A DNA stretch of 64,000 nucleotides from Coprinus comatus (GCA_034638255.1 JAWPGT010000007.1:496001-560000); one strand, 5' to 3'. Shown: positions 11,352-24,183, counted from the stretch's first letter. Numbers and translations: made by a program. Notes: a model not told the origin generated them from the sequence alone.

Positions 11352-14211
11352 ATGACGTCCCTTTCCGTAACCACATCGAGCGACTCGTGTTTCTTGTCCC
11401 CTTCGCAGTCAATTCTTGCTATATCAGTTCACTCGTCTTCATCGTCGGCCTACAGTTCACCTGCGCCATCTTTCATGGGTGCATTGTCGGATCCAGGTGA
11501 TGACGGTGGGTCTATGCGCTTCTCACCCCCCTATCTATACTTACTGACACTGGTTCTTAGAGAACGCGACCATCACAATCAAGAAGGTCAGCTCTGTGCA
11601 GCGCGAGGAGTTGGAGTACGTGTCGTGCTCGCAGGCGAATAGATGGCATATTGACGACTTGTCCACACAGTGATCTACGTCTCCTTGCTATTTCAACACA
11701 TATGACAGAACTTTCATACTCAATATCTGATATCCAAGCTCGTATATTTGGTATGGCATCTTTCCTCATCCCGTACAAGGAAACATATATAATTTATATT
11801 CCAATTTGTGCAGAAATACAAGAACTCCGTCACAAGTCCCAATCTTCCAATGATAGTCCTAACACAACCAACATCATCGACCAATCGCTTGCGATTATGG
11901 ATGATAAACTCGAATCAGTAGCCAAAGGCATCAAGACTATAAATGATACTCTAGATCCGTTATTGAAATCCTCATCTACTCCGACCGTCTCATCCGTCAC
12001 TAGTGAACCTGATGAAGCTGCAACACTCCTACGCAAACACGCAACTCTGTCAGCGGATTGGGAGTCGGTACAAAGAGAAAGCGAGGTGTTGCGCGAAGAA
12101 CTGAAAGAGGATAAATGGTTAACAGTGTTTAGAACGGTGACAGACCAAGCTGATGGAATGATGTCAAGTCTAGAGAAAGCCGTCAATCGTTGCCAGGAGT
12201 TCATATGGCAGGTACACCGTCGAGGTCCCAGTGGAATGGATGATCCATATACAAGTTCACAGACGTCGCTTCCATCAGGTCGGAATGACAGGAACGTTAC
12301 CTCGTTTGAAGTTTTTACTACGTTATTGGAATCATATGAGGCAAAGAAAAAGTAAGTAATTTCATAAAAACCACCTTAACTATTATGTTGAATCAAGAAT
12401 AATAGACACTACATGCCAGCTACGTCGAAAGTGTTGTCGATTATTGATAAAGGTGTTCAAGAACGTGTTACTAAGAATGGTGAAACCCTTCGACGACATG
12501 CAGAATCTGCTCAAAGGTGGCGTAATATCCGGGATCGAATATCACGCACAGACGTAGAAATGGATAATGTTCGGAGGATGTTGTTAAGTGGAGATACATC
12601 CAGTGACGCAGGTTCCAGTACCTCTGGTCCATTGTCGAAGAAGAAATCATACCTTACAACCCCGTCAAGCGGTCCTCGCATGTCAAGGGCATCTAGTGCT
12701 GCAAGCACCATTTCTGAGACACTGTCACCTTTGAGGATGTTTGCACGCAAGTTAACCGGTAGTACTCGATCGACGAACGTGACACCATTATCTGTCAAGA
12801 ACAAAGAACTCCGTGCGCCGTCTTCAGAACCACCACCCAAGAAGAGTACGAGAACATCGTTATTTGGGAGTACTCATATCAATGGACCCAATGACCCATC
12901 CACTCCCGAACGACCTTCTCATAAGTATGCTCTGAGTGTAACTCCAGAATCATCGCAAAGATCGTTGCCTAAGGTTGATGCTAATTCAACGAGTAAGAGT
13001 AATGTACCGGGTAGACCGACATGGAATATCTCAACGAAGGTTGAACCTGACGAACGAACGCGGACTATCAAAGCTACCCCACCCAGACGTCCTCCTTCAA
13101 CCACGGGATACTATGGCGATGTACCCCCTTACCGCAGGAGCTTGTCAAGGGCTTCAATATCTTCCTCTCGTCCTTGGTCACCTATATCTTCTTCAATTTC
13201 AACCACTTTTTCTAGTTCGCAACAACCGCCCCCTTTACCTTCTCTTCGTCCTCCTTCCCGTCCCCCCTCCCGTGCTCAAACACCCTCACGGGCCATAACA
13301 CCGATGCTACCCAACACACCACGTCCGAGGGCTAGGACGCCAAGTAATATCCCCCTTCCTAAAGGCAATCGTTCTACTTCAACCGGTGCTATTGATGGAC
13401 TTCCAATGGATGATCCATCCAGAGCACTTTCACCTACATTTTCGGTGGCTGGAAGTGTCACTGGAACCACTAGATCGGCCAGACGGGCATCCAAAATACC
13501 CATTCCAAGTTTCCAATTCTCAACACCTTCGAGACCATCAACATCCATGTCAGAATATAGTACACCAGATAGTCCTACACACCGGGCAATGATGAAGAAC
13601 GCAGGACAAGAGCTCAAACGCCAGAAAGTGGAAACCTGCGTCCAAGACGGTTACAAGCATCTGTTTCTGGTGGATCGCACACTTCGCAAAGATCAACATC
13701 ACGACCTCCGTTGCCAAAAATGCCGCCATCAAGCTTCCGAGATGGTTCAGTAAACGGAACACCTTCTAGACCAGGTTCACGAGCTGGTGCACATACACCG
13801 ACGACCGCAATGCTTATTGATACTTGGTCTACCAATGATATTCCTGTGCACGAGTACACTCCACATAGCATGAAAGACCCATTGGATGTGGAAGTTGCAA
13901 ATATACTTAATTCGTTGGGACACGTGTTTTTGGTGGAGAGAATTAGCCCGTCACTGAAAAGAGCGCCCAAGGACGGGGAAGAAGTAACTGCACAGTATAG
14001 GTTTTCAACGAAATTGTCTAGTAAAACAGTGACTCTGAAGTTGACAACAATGCATCGTAAGGGCGGCGGTGGATCTGAAATGGTTAAGAAAGTTATGTGC
14101 CGTGTTGGTGGAGGTGAGTTTTATGGTTTGGAGTTCTTTGATGCATGCGCTGATGGTGTTTTATCAGGTTGGCAAGTTCTGAGTGATTACGTTCTGAATC
14201 GCCAAATATAA
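11352..14211 (+). CDS. GAR (Gas2-related) domain cytoskeletal protein, Kar9-like
   Basis: Probable microtubule-binding linker. The N-terminal half is helical (THMTELSYSISDIQARIF, then ALSADWESVQRESEVLREEL-type coils around 12040-12110), as in the Kar9-type basidiomycete proteins. The central half is basic and Ser/Pro/Thr-rich with SxIP-like and SRP repeats. The C-terminus is a GAR domain: DPLDVEVANILNSLG, FLVERISPSL, GEEVTAQYRFSTKL, KKVMCRVGGG, and, after an intron at 14114-14168, WQVLSDYVLNRQI. A small exon reads ENATITIKKVSSVQREELD. An intron at 13560-13624 is needed to keep frame; its donor GTACAC is weak. GAR domains bind microtubules in Gas2 and spectraplakins; that role is inferred here. 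The exact start (11352) is the first suitable ATG. Confidence 0.85.
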
Positions 14212-14759
14212 CTTGATCGGAAGCGAAGTAGATGGCGTATCTGAACACCCCTGATTATCTCTTATCCCTTTTGATATGTTTGTTACCTAGATCATTATTG
14301 TTGTCGAGTTGTCGAGTTCTCTACCTACTGGTTTTTGCAAAGTATTATAGTCATTTATTTGTTAGCTGCAAGATATGATATGCAACACGGATGTGCGCAT
14401 TATTATTATTGATAATTGTTGTTGCGGGGGTAATAGAATAGGCTCAAACGGCGTGATTGTGTTACATGCAAGATGTCATGGTTAGATAAGAGTGTTGGAT
14501 TAATGGAGCATACTGATTCTATGATGCTCGGTTTAGAAACGAGAGCGGTCTCGGAGGAAGGCCTTGAGCCATCCAAGGGAGCCCACGCCTGAACCGCATT
14601 ATTACTGTGTTCATTCAGGGGATGCTGTAATGACTTCTTCGGGGTATATAAACCCTTGCGTAACCACATTCCCCACTCCTTGGTTTAACCATACTCCACC
14701 ACCCAGTCTTCTCTCTCATCCTACTGTGCCTTTACTGACACTTCATCTGTCTCGTTGAG
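14212..14759 (+). promoter_or_regulatory. Intergenic region with TATA box upstream of the TRAPPC12 gene
   Basis: No gene is visible in this 548 bp. A consensus TATATAAA lies at 14645-14652, 108 bp before the ATG at 14760. It is followed by a pyrimidine-rich stretch (cttctctctcatcctactg), a usual fungal core promoter arrangement. Confidence 0.5.
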
Positions 14760-15836
14760 ATGCCTCGTTACCTGGCTAAGCCCGAAACTCACGGGCACGA
14801 GCACGCGCACGAGGAGGCCAAAGAGTCTCCAAAACGGTGGAAAAGTTTTTCTCTCAGAAAATCCAAAGGCTCCGGAGAGAAATTGTCTACTACTCCAACA
14901 AAGCCCTCCGATAACAAGAAAGACAGCTCTGAGAAGAAAACTAAGCGTTCTTTCTCGCTCAATGTCCTTCCTTCATCCAAGAAAGCTCCAAATCTCCAAC
15001 CACATCAACGTTCACCTCTCTACCAATTCCGATACCGGTGGCAATGCCAGGGCTGGTCCCTACATTTGTCACGTCCACAACGTCACCGCCCACCACGCCT
15101 AGCAAACGTTCCACAAAGCCAAGAAACCGGACAATATCATTACGTTCCGTCCGTTCCATTTCATCTTTCATCCAACACTCGCGCTCGACGTCATCATCTA
15201 CGTCAACGCCATCCAGTCATTCTGTTGCTACGCCCCCAGATTCTCCCTCTCCAATGAAACAGCAGCTGCCTCAGAAAGTAGCGGTCAAGGTGCGGACCTC
15301 AATTCAGAGGTTAAGCAGCAACCTTCATCTGCCGCACGTGATTAAGCGAGGACGAGATCGATCGGGGTCAGTCTCGTCGGTGGAAGAGGACATTTCCCAC
15401 GATCCACTACCTCCGTCACCTGACACTAGACCTTTGCCCACCATCCAAGTTCATTTTAACGACGACGACCAAGTTCTTGATAACCTCAACCTTAACTCTA
15501 ACGCCCCACTCACACCCGTCGACGAGATGCCCTTGTCAGCTGTTACAGAGTTTGTCCCTGAACAGCCGCAGCCTTCCACTTTGATGGACACATCCGTGTA
15601 CGTCGAGTCCGAGGACGTGCCTGACCCGTTCCTCGTCGATGAAGAGGGTGATGCGTTATCGGAAGAGGAGAGGGAGCAAGAACACACTCAGACCTCTGAA
15701 ACTCCTTCTGCCGCGTCGTCTGAAGCTCCCGCTCATGAGATCTCACTCAGTACTACCACTTCCCCTATTCTTTCCCCCGTTACATCTGTAAACTTGAACA
15801 AGGATGTTCCTCCTCCGCCCGCAGAAGAACATCTTA

Positions 15837-15870
<34 letters not shown>

Positions 15871-17552
15871 AGAGATTCCTGATCTCTTTTTACCAGGCCT
15901 CGTCACCCCTACAATGTTTTTACCAATTCCGAACGTACGCCGCTCTTTTTATTCATCAAACTTATTATTATGGTGGTTACCAAAATCCACTTCCATGTAT
16001 TATAACTGTACTAGACCGACCCTTTGACTACTCTACTCACCAAATATATTTATCCTCCTGACAAACGGCCAATGCGAGATGTGACCGGAGACTGGAAAAG
16101 AAGTGATATACACACGTTAGTTGTGAGTACTTGAGTCATCTCTCCCTCCAAGGGAATCTTCAAAGTTGATGGCACCCTGTGAGTATTGTAGATGACGAAT
16201 AGTTGGAGAGCTTTAGCTAGAATGGCGAGGGATAGGATAATCGTTTGTAATCCTTCTGACATCGAAACCATCCTCCAGGTCTGTCCTTTAATTTATTATA
16301 TATATTAACTTGGTACGCTCATATATTTGGTAGTTGTGGTATCTTCGTTTATCAAGTCTTGCCCGTCTACGTCTATCAAATCAAACAGCAGCAGAATGTA
16401 CAAATCTGTTCGCAGTTCTAAACGCAATTGAACCAATCGAAACGCGTCAATTCGTATTTGAAAGATTACTTCCATTTGAATTGGAAGTTATGCATGCTAG
16501 AGTGAAATATTGGAGTGGTGATCATATGGGATATTTAGATGCTTTAAGTGCGTTGTTGAGAAAGTGTCAGAAAAAAGCTAGGGAGGCTGGTTTGAGTAAA
16601 AATAGGAGTAGGAGTCATGGGAAGGAAATTGAAGTTGAGGATGTTAGAGTTATGTGGAAGGAAAGAGGAGCGAGACTTTGTTTGATTTTGGCTTCGCAAA
16701 TGGTTGAAATGAAGGTATGTTATACTGTTATAGTTTCCTATTGATTTGGATATAATACTAAATATGTGTAACAGGATTTCGTAGCAGCAACTAAACTGCT
16801 TGAACCACTTTGTACTCAACCATCTAATTCCAATTCCAATCCTAATTCCGATACCGATTCCGGCACAATAACAAATCCAACATTACGTTCAGCAATAGCT
16901 CGTATATATATTCAAAGTGGTAACATCGAACAAGCAATCCATCATTTCTCTATAGTATCAAAAGATCCAACTACAGATGAAAGTTTAATAAAGATGAATG
17001 AAGCTTTATTAAATGCTACTTTGGGTGATTGGGAGAAGAGTTCAGAGGTGCTGAAAGAGTTGATTGAGAGAGATGTGGAGAATTTTGTTGTAGGTGTCCT
17101 TTATTTTTCAATGGCGTTTTCGAATCTTTGCATTTGTGTATTAATTACTTATCTAATCAGGCTATTAATAACCTTGGTGTTGCGTTATTGAATCAAGGAA
17201 AACTTAAAGAGGTTCGTTTCTTCGAATTGAAATATAATTAGCAAAAACTGATTCCAATTTTAATTTTAATTTTAACCATCAACAATAAAAAGGCTATCGT
17301 TACACTCGAGAAAGCCTTTAAAACATCACCATCTACGGTTGTAGTAGCTGAACCATTCCTTTTCAACCTCTGTCAGTACACTTTTATTTTTTCGTTTTCT
17401 CATTTCAAGTTTTAAATCATATTTGTTTAGCGACATTATACGAGTTACGCTCTGCTGCTGGTTTAGAAAGGAAGAAAGATCTATTAATCGAGGTTGCTAA
17501 ATGGAGTGGTGATGGGTTACGAACAGGATGTTTAAAGATGCCTACAAACTAA
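14760..17552 (+). CDS. TRAPPC12: TRAPP complex subunit 12 homologue (TPR), with long N-terminal extension
   Basis: Subunit of the TRAPP tethering complex for ER-Golgi traffic. The C-terminal two thirds match TRAPPC12: a helical block (WRALARMARDRIIV, LWYLRLSSLARLRLSNQ), a TPR region (KDFVAATKLLEPL, AIARIYIQSGNIEQAIHHF, AINNLGVALLNQGKLKEA) and the diagnostic ending LFNLCTLYELRSAAGLERKK ... GCLKMPTN. Before it, IPDLFLPGLVTPTMFLPIPN and DPLTTLLTKYIYPP form a conserved entry. The N-terminal extension is basic and Ser/Thr/Pro-rich with a run of about 15 acidic residues at 15838-15873. The frame used at 14760 (MPRYLAKPETHGHEH) and the frame used from about 14990 onward differ, and no convincing intron joins them, so the first 90 codons are uncertain. 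One alternative is that the true start lies downstream. Confidence 0.85.
15838..15873 (+). repeat. GA-rich tract encoding poly-Glu
   Basis: The purine tract (gga/gaa/gag codons) in the N-terminal extension of the TRAPPC12 gene encodes about 12 glutamates in a row. The simple-repeat nature makes length variation between strains likely. Confidence 0.6.
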
Positions 17553-17777
17553 CAACTTGCTCTTCAAAGTCATTCCATTTCCTTGTTTTCCGTTTTTCTG
17601 TACTATAAATCTCTCAAACCATTTTTTACATGAAATTTATCAAGAAAATGATTATATGTGTTTGTGTTATATCAAGAGAGAACCTAAAGAATTGCGACAA
17701 ATAAATGTGAAATATATGTACTATCAATGATCGACTGTCCCTCAAACATTAACATTTTTGAGATAGTTTCAACCTTT

Positions 17778-20408
17778 CTAACTCATGCTAACATCCCCAT
17801 CCCTATCATATCCGCGGCCACTACTACTACTACCAGCAACAGCAGCAGCTTTCTTCGCACTCGCATTTCTAATCATCCTAGCTTCATCTTCACTTCCAAA
17901 CAACATATCCACATCTTCTCCAATTTCCCTTTTGACACCATTCAAATTCGCCAATTCCGTCTTTTTCATCATTTCCAACTGTTCATAAGAAAACTTATCC
18001 GCTAATTCAAACATCTTGAATCTACCCGCAACAAATGTTACAGGATCAACACTACAATGAAATCCACCACCTAATCCTTCTAAAGCCCATAAATGTGATC
18101 GTGTGGTAAGGTCTACTTGTAATGCCAATTTAGTCTCATGGGCAATTAAAGGATGATTTAACAGTCTGGATAATATCTTCCTGCAATCATACTGAATGAA
18201 ACTGCTATTTCGTATCCGGGAGTTATTATTGGTCTGAAACGATATCCTATTGGAGATTTTGGTAACAGGTAATTGAATGGTGGTTGTGATGACGGGGTTG
18301 TTGTGGTTGCGGTAGGGGTTTGTTTCTGGGTTTGTGTTGAAGTGCTAGGTCCTTGTGTAGATGAAGAAGCGACTCCATTAGAAACGTAATTTTCTTTCCC
18401 GTGATTTTTCGTTTCCAGTTGCATTTTATACTTCTTGAATGTCTCATCATCATCTTCTATCCAATCTTCATCTGCCAATTCATAAAGCATTCCACTAGCC
18501 CTACATTCTCTTCTCCTCTTTCCATCTTCAACGGTTTCGACGACGAACAAAGATTCAATTTGCAAGAAACATCCTCTGATTCCTGCTCCTGCCTCTGAGG
18601 GATCAATACCTTCAGTTTTATACATCTCCATAACCAATTTACTAGGACCAGCAGGAGGAAAAATATTCTGTGCACCATAGGGAGCAAGACACCTTCTAAG
18701 CGGTTTCAACCTAACAAAATCATCAACCCAAATCCTTTCAGGACCCCACCAAAGTCCCTGAAACCGAATCTGTGTTCGAACTTTTCCTGGAGTAGGGCTA
18801 GGACCTAAAACATTTTTCGCAACTTGTGAAAGTTGTGCTTGAGAATGATTTGGTTGGGTACCTGAAATATTTTGGAATGGATCAATAGTAAGTTGAAATT
18901 GGTTGGTGCCATTGAAGCGTTTGCTTGATGTGCTAGAGTGATAGCACTTTCAATCGAACCATCTCCATTTCCAAAGTTTTGAGTGGGTGTGGGGAATGTA
19001 ACGGTGGGAGTACGAGCTTGTACTGGGATTGGTGTAGTATAAGAAAACTCCCATTCATCAGACACAGAGAAGTAACCACAAATCTTGGAAGCAATTTCCA
19101 AAGCCGCTGCATATGGACTTGTAGCCACTTCAAACTGGATAGGAGGATCATTCAGTAATGGATTGAAAGCAGCAACATGGTCACGATCGAAATCAAGAAG
19201 TGGAATTGGAACGGATTGCAGGGAATGGATGAGTGGAGCTGATGGTACATATGCTTGATAAGGGAAAACTTTAGTATCTGGGAAGTGCACAGGCTTGTTG
19301 ATGGCGAGAAGGTCAACGAGGTACACTGTCGACTGTTGAACCTTGAAAGGTGTTGGGTTTTGCTTATCAAGAACTACACCACGCCCATCATCTAGAGGAC
19401 CACCAGCAGTTTGAGTGGAAGGAACGATTCCTGGCGCTGAGTCTGAGGCTCGTTGATTGGGGTCGGTTGGTATGGATTTTGCCTTGAATTTGTACTCCCG
19501 CACAATTCCAGGCCAATATACAATATCGCTTGACGATGTAGAAGGTCCTGTGATTCTAGTAGGTAGCTCACACCATACTATCTCACCATCTCTGTACCAC
19601 CGTTTGAGCGTCATGGTACTTTGCGAAAAGACGGCGCGTAAGTCTGAATCTCGCTCTGCTAGCATTGGTTCGGGCTGTACATGCGGCGATGTTTTGATAG
19701 TTTTGACAGGTTCGAGTACTTTTTGAACAGCAGCATATGGTTTTGGGTTTCGTGGTTTACGAGGTCTGTCTCTTCGTATTCGTGGAGAAGCCGTACTTGG
19801 CGTTCCGAGGATTTCGCCCATGCTTGCAGTGATGCCTTTTTGTGGTTGTTTTGTACAGTATTTGCAATCACAGTTGGAATAGTTCATGGTTGGGTCGCTA
19901 TACAGCCATATAGCATGGGGTACAAATTCATTAATGGAACGGAATCGACCACCGCGGTAACCTAACACCAATGACCAGTTAATGCCGAGTAGAAAAGTAA
20001 TACAGCATCTCACCATACAAATAGAGGTCATGTCGCGGAGTATCTGCAAGACCCTTATGATGGTCATAAAATCGATAACCTTGTGGCCAGGTCCGTAAGA
20101 CGTAATTGTTGTCTGTGGAAAGAGCTGTTTCAACGGATTTTCATAGAAATTTCGTGCAACTCACGGTCTCCTTTCATTTCTAGCTTTGTTGCAATGGCCT
20201 TGCCAACAGCTGCCCTCCATCTGCGAGCGTATATGTTTTCTTCTGGGTCTAGGAGTTGCAAAAAGTTTACTTGACCGTCGCTGTCGACAATGCGGGTTGT
20301 ATTCGATGGCCATTTGGATTCGTCGCCATCAGACCTGGGAAAGTCCAGGTAAATAGTATTAGGAGGAAAATCGAGGTTGGATTGAGATTGAGCAAGTCGC
20401 CTGGCCAT
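17778..20408 (-). CDS. CLR2: Transcription-silencing protein Clr2 (SHREC-type)
   Basis: Homologue of fission yeast Clr2, a subunit of the SHREC histone deacetylase/remodelling complex that silences heterochromatin. The start at 20408 gives MARRLAQSQSNLDFPPN, then the Clr2 N-terminal signature WPSNTTRIVDSDGQVNFLQL and RRWRAAVGKAIATKLEM. An intron with a GTGAGT donor joins KGD to HNNYVLRTWPQGYRFYDHH. A cysteine cluster follows (YSNCDCKYC) after PHAIWLYSDPTMN. The C-terminal Clr2 domain contains KVRTQIRFQGLWWGPERIW, DDFVRLKPLRRCLAPYG and LWALEGLGGGFHCSVDP. The last part is acidic with a Lys/Ser tail. The gene is tail-to-tail with TRAPPC12 (225 bp). Clr2 without its partners says nothing on complex composition. 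Confidence 0.85.
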
Positions 20409-20759
20409 GGTAGAGCAGGGGCAGCGAACGTCATGTTAGATATCGTTATTTGTGACTCTATGCACGTGATGCGTTACGGCATTATTTAAAATTGCTGTTT
20501 TGCGACTTGTGATTCTCGACCTCTATCTTCAATGTACCTTTTCTCATTTTGATTAATATTCTGGCGTGATCTTACGCCGTGATATATCTACGCCGGGGAC
20601 TTTCACCCAGGTGCCTGGCGTTAAACTACGCGGCAAGAGGAAATTGCACTTGCAATAATGTCTTCCGTTTTTACTTGGATGGTAGATGTGTTGGCAAGAG
20701 CTGACATTACTATGTAGTGTATTATAAACCGTAGAGTGACGACAATAAAGAAAAGAAAA
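20409..20759. other. Intergenic, no gene seen
   Basis: This 351 bp lies between the start of CLR2 and the stop of the methyltransferase gene, both on the minus strand. It should hold the CLR2 promoter and the methyltransferase 3' end. I see no conserved frame or structured RNA. Confidence 0.4.
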
Positions 20760-21707
20760 TTAAAGAGGTTTTCGTGCATACAATACAACAAAGTGCGTTG
20801 CTGCATCGGGCATCTCATCCCACTCATGCAGCATTGCAGACACACGCCCATCAAATTCCTCACCTGTCTTTACAAACACGCCGGCATCCAGAATTGGCTT
20901 CCGGAGTATACGGAAGGCCTGATTGAGAATGAATCTTACATCGTCAACCACTGTGGGTGTATGCACCGCTTTACCCAGTGGGACTTTGCGCTTTTCGATG
21001 GTTACATCGACAAATCCTGCATCTTGCAAGAGTGTTTCGAGCCGTTTGATGCAGCCTCGACCTATTAGACCTCGTTTTTCCAGAAGTGAGTATACCATGG
21101 ACATGTTACGAGCGGTTTCTGCGCCAGCCTCGTACTCGCCCCATTCTCCGAGTTGGACCCAACCCCCGGGTTTAAGAATACGATAGATAGCAGCGAGGCA
21201 AGACTTCCACATTACGAATGTAAGGCCGCCCTGAATCATGCGGTTTTGTACAAACGTGAACTGGCCAGACCAATCGTTCGGTAGGTCAGTGGCGGACCGC
21301 TGACTTAGCAAGACATTGGGAGGTAGGGCTTTGGGGAAGGCAGCTGCTTCAATATCGACGCCATGTAGTTCCGCAGATATAGGAGCTTCTTGAGCCATAT
21401 CCAGTAACCAAATAGCTGTGGGAGCATAAGTTGATGAGGCCAGTTTCGAATAAGCGATGACTTGCCAGATCCACATCCAATATCAAGGACTTTGTCGTTG
21501 TCCTGGATGTCTACGGGAGCGAGAATAAGACGGTTGCCAAAGAGATAGCGCAAGCCATTATGCTGTAAGTCGAGTCTAGGTAAGGTATGAGTGGCCGATT
21601 GTGCACCCAGAAAGATATGCGCACCTTCTCGCCTCCTCCTGGATGCTTGAGGGTTCGACGGCCAACACGTAGGGGGTTTCCTGGTGCTCAGGCACTGGAA
21701 TGGTCAT
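20760..21707 (-). CDS. SAM-dependent methyltransferase (UMTA/LaeA-like class I fold)
   Basis: Class I methyltransferase of the type common around fungal secondary metabolism; the substrate is unknown. The start at 21707 gives MTIPVPEHQETPYVLAVEP. After an intron the protein reads LDLQHNGLRYLFGNRL and motif I KVLDIGCGSAIWLLDMA. Motif I is split by a GC-AG intron at 21416-21465 (donor GCAAGT); reading through it destroys the frame. Motif II region is ELHGVDIEAAAFP, and post-motifs include ILKPGGWVQLGEW. The C-terminus is THFVVLYARKPL. No other biosynthetic genes are near, so there is no sign of a cluster. A second, different methyltransferase of the same fold is at 52446. Confidence 0.85.
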
Positions 21708-21882
21708 GGTGAGGCGTGAAGACGTGTGTGTTGACCCCGTGCTACAGACAACCCCGTGTTTAGACAGGGCTGCCATCCATCTCCGAATACTCATAACTCA
21801 CCTGCCTTCCACTCACCTATTCTCCCGTTACGTAATCCTACATGACGTCCTGTCCCTGGTACTGCCTCTGCTCACTTCCAAA

Positions 21883-24183
21883 ATGTCCACCTCAGCGCTT
21901 CAAAACCATGCTGCTATCTTCAACACTGCGGAGGGCACCCTGCGTGTATCAAAGCCCTACAAATCAAGGGACTCCCACAAACTACGCGCCCTCATCACAT
22001 TCATTCCCCGCGAGTCTGTCTTCGACATAAACAATGAATCATCGGGAGTTAACGAGTTTAGAGTAAGCTTTGGCTTTCTGGCTCCACACTTAATTAATAT
22101 ATCCTGCATCAGGGCTTCTACTCCCTCTTCTGGGTATCCGTCTTCTTGTGGACCGTCTGCACCTACATCGATAGTATTGAAAGAAGCGGACGGCCCCTAA
22201 ATCTTCGTTTTGCAGCAATGTTCTCTCAAGACGGATTTACCCTGGCTGTCACCGACTTGGTTCTGGTTCTGAGCACTGGCTTGGTTGTACCTCTCGCGAT
22301 GACCCTCAGAAAGGGTTGGATTCAATACTATTGGACTGGCCTCCTGTTACACCACCTCTTGCAGACAACCATTCTCTTTACTGCAATTATCTGGACGTTC
22401 AATCGTCAATGGCCTTGGGTCCAATCTGGCTTTCTTACTTTGCATTCCCTCGTGAGTTCAAATCCACCGAAAATAAACCTTCTGTTAATTGGGGCGGTAG
22501 GTTATGATAATGAAGATGCACTCATACATGGCCGTCAATGGCCAGCTACAATCTGTTTCTCAGCGGGCTCAGGTGGTGCTCAGCAATTTGCGCAAGGCTA
22601 CAGAGGAGGCTGGAGGTTGGGATCAAGCCCTGAAGGATGCGATTGCTCAACAAGATTCTACGACAACGGAAAGTAGTAGCGTAGGCTCGCCTTGCGTTGG
22701 AACCCCAGATATACCAGGAGATGCCACATCTTCTTCCTTCATAGATGTTGGCTCTGCCAGCTTGTTACGGAAACGACTCAGGGCTGTTGCAAAAGCTAAC
22801 ACCAATAAAGAACACAATCGAAGTGTTCACCCCATTGAAAAGTCCGACTCTTCCGGAACTACCTCGAGTTTATCCAATATATCACAACTCGCGGAGGAGC
22901 TCCAACCTAAGCAGCATTTACTCGTCTCACACCCAGACTCGCACATATCTGCATTAGCAAAAGAATACTCTGATCTACAGACTGAGCTTACAAGCCCAAA
23001 TACTGGGAATCTTGTTTGGCCGGCTAACATTACTTGGAAGAACTTTGCGGTTTATCAACTTATCCCAACGTTGGTATATGAATTAGAATACCCGAGAACT
23101 AACACGTACGTCACTACTAAGAGATCTGCTCACCTATGTTAACATGTGTCCAGTATCCGCCCCTTATATATATTCGAGAAGACGGTAGGTGATCAGGATG
23201 TTTTTTGGCAACACATCCTTCTGATAGGATAATATTAGGTTGCAACTTTTGGCACATTTGCTTTACTCTATACCGTAACGGAGTCATTTATTCTTCCCCG
23301 CACTCCTACACCAGATCAATCTTTCTTCCGATCACTGCTTGATCTAGCCCTTCCTTTCATGTTGGCTTACCTTCTTCTCTTCTACATCATCTTCGGTGAG
23401 TAACTTGGTTCGCTATTTTTAACACGTGAAATCTAACTCGTTGTACGTATTAGAATGCATTTGCAACGGCTTCGCTGAGCTTTCATAGTAGGCTTTTGTT
23501 GCATACTTCCAATTTGTACTTCATACTAAGATATAAATCAGCTTCGCTGACAGACAATTCTACCAAGACTGGGTAAGTTATTCTCTGTTATAACGACTGT
23601 ACCGAACTGTTATTAACATACAATCCTTAGTACGCATTACCACTCTTGTGATTGGGATGAAATCGGAATCTTATAAATACCATACAGGTGGAACTCGACC
23701 TCCTGGGATGAATTCTCTCGCAAATGGAATAAACCCGTTTACACCTTCCTCTTGCGACATGTGTATGGTCCCTTGATATATAACTGCGGGTTCTCTAAAA
23801 CTATAGCTATGTTATTCACGTTTGCATTGAGCGCATGTGCACATGAACTAGTGATGGTGGTGGTCACTAAGAAGATCAGGCACGTTCTTTGAATTTATAC
23901 TTCTTGCACGCTACTTAAATGACTGACACACCACATCAATATGTTTTTAATTAATTAAATAGGCTTTATTTGTTTGTTCTTCAGGTATGCTTTTAGAAGC
24001 TTCTCCTGAATAAAATGTCTGACTGAGAATCATTAATTACTTTTATAGCTGGTGCAAATCCCGTTGATTATGGCAAGTCGATTACCTGCTATTAAACAGA
24101 ATAAACTCTTAGGAAATGTTGTGTTTTGGCTTGGATTATATGCTGGTTTCCCACTTCTTTGTGTCGCTTATGTGGCTCATTAA
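21883..24183 (+). CDS. ARE2: Sterol O-acyltransferase (ACAT/ARE type, MBOAT)
   Basis: Esterifies sterols with fatty acyl-CoA in the ER for storage in lipid droplets. The start at 21883 gives MSTSALQNHAAIFNTAEG. Membrane spans include LVLVLSTGLVVPLAMTL and HLLQTTILFTAIIW. The family signature FYxDWWN is present as FYQDWWNSTSWDEFSRKWN, and the catalytic His lies in SACAHELVMVVV. A long hydrophilic loop separates the N-terminal spans from the acyltransferase core, as in fungal ARE proteins. One intron, 23880-23962, must use a GC donor (ATCAG|GCACGT) to join KKIR to LYLFVLQLVQIPL. The start is divergent from the methyltransferase gene, with 175 bp between the two ATGs. I cannot say which ARE paralogue it matches best. 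Confidence 0.9.

Noticed and set aside
20760..24183. A secondary-metabolite cluster around the UMTA-like methyltransferase
   Set aside because: Neighbours are a sterol acyltransferase and CLR2; no PKS, NRPS, terpene synthase, P450 or dedicated transporter is present.
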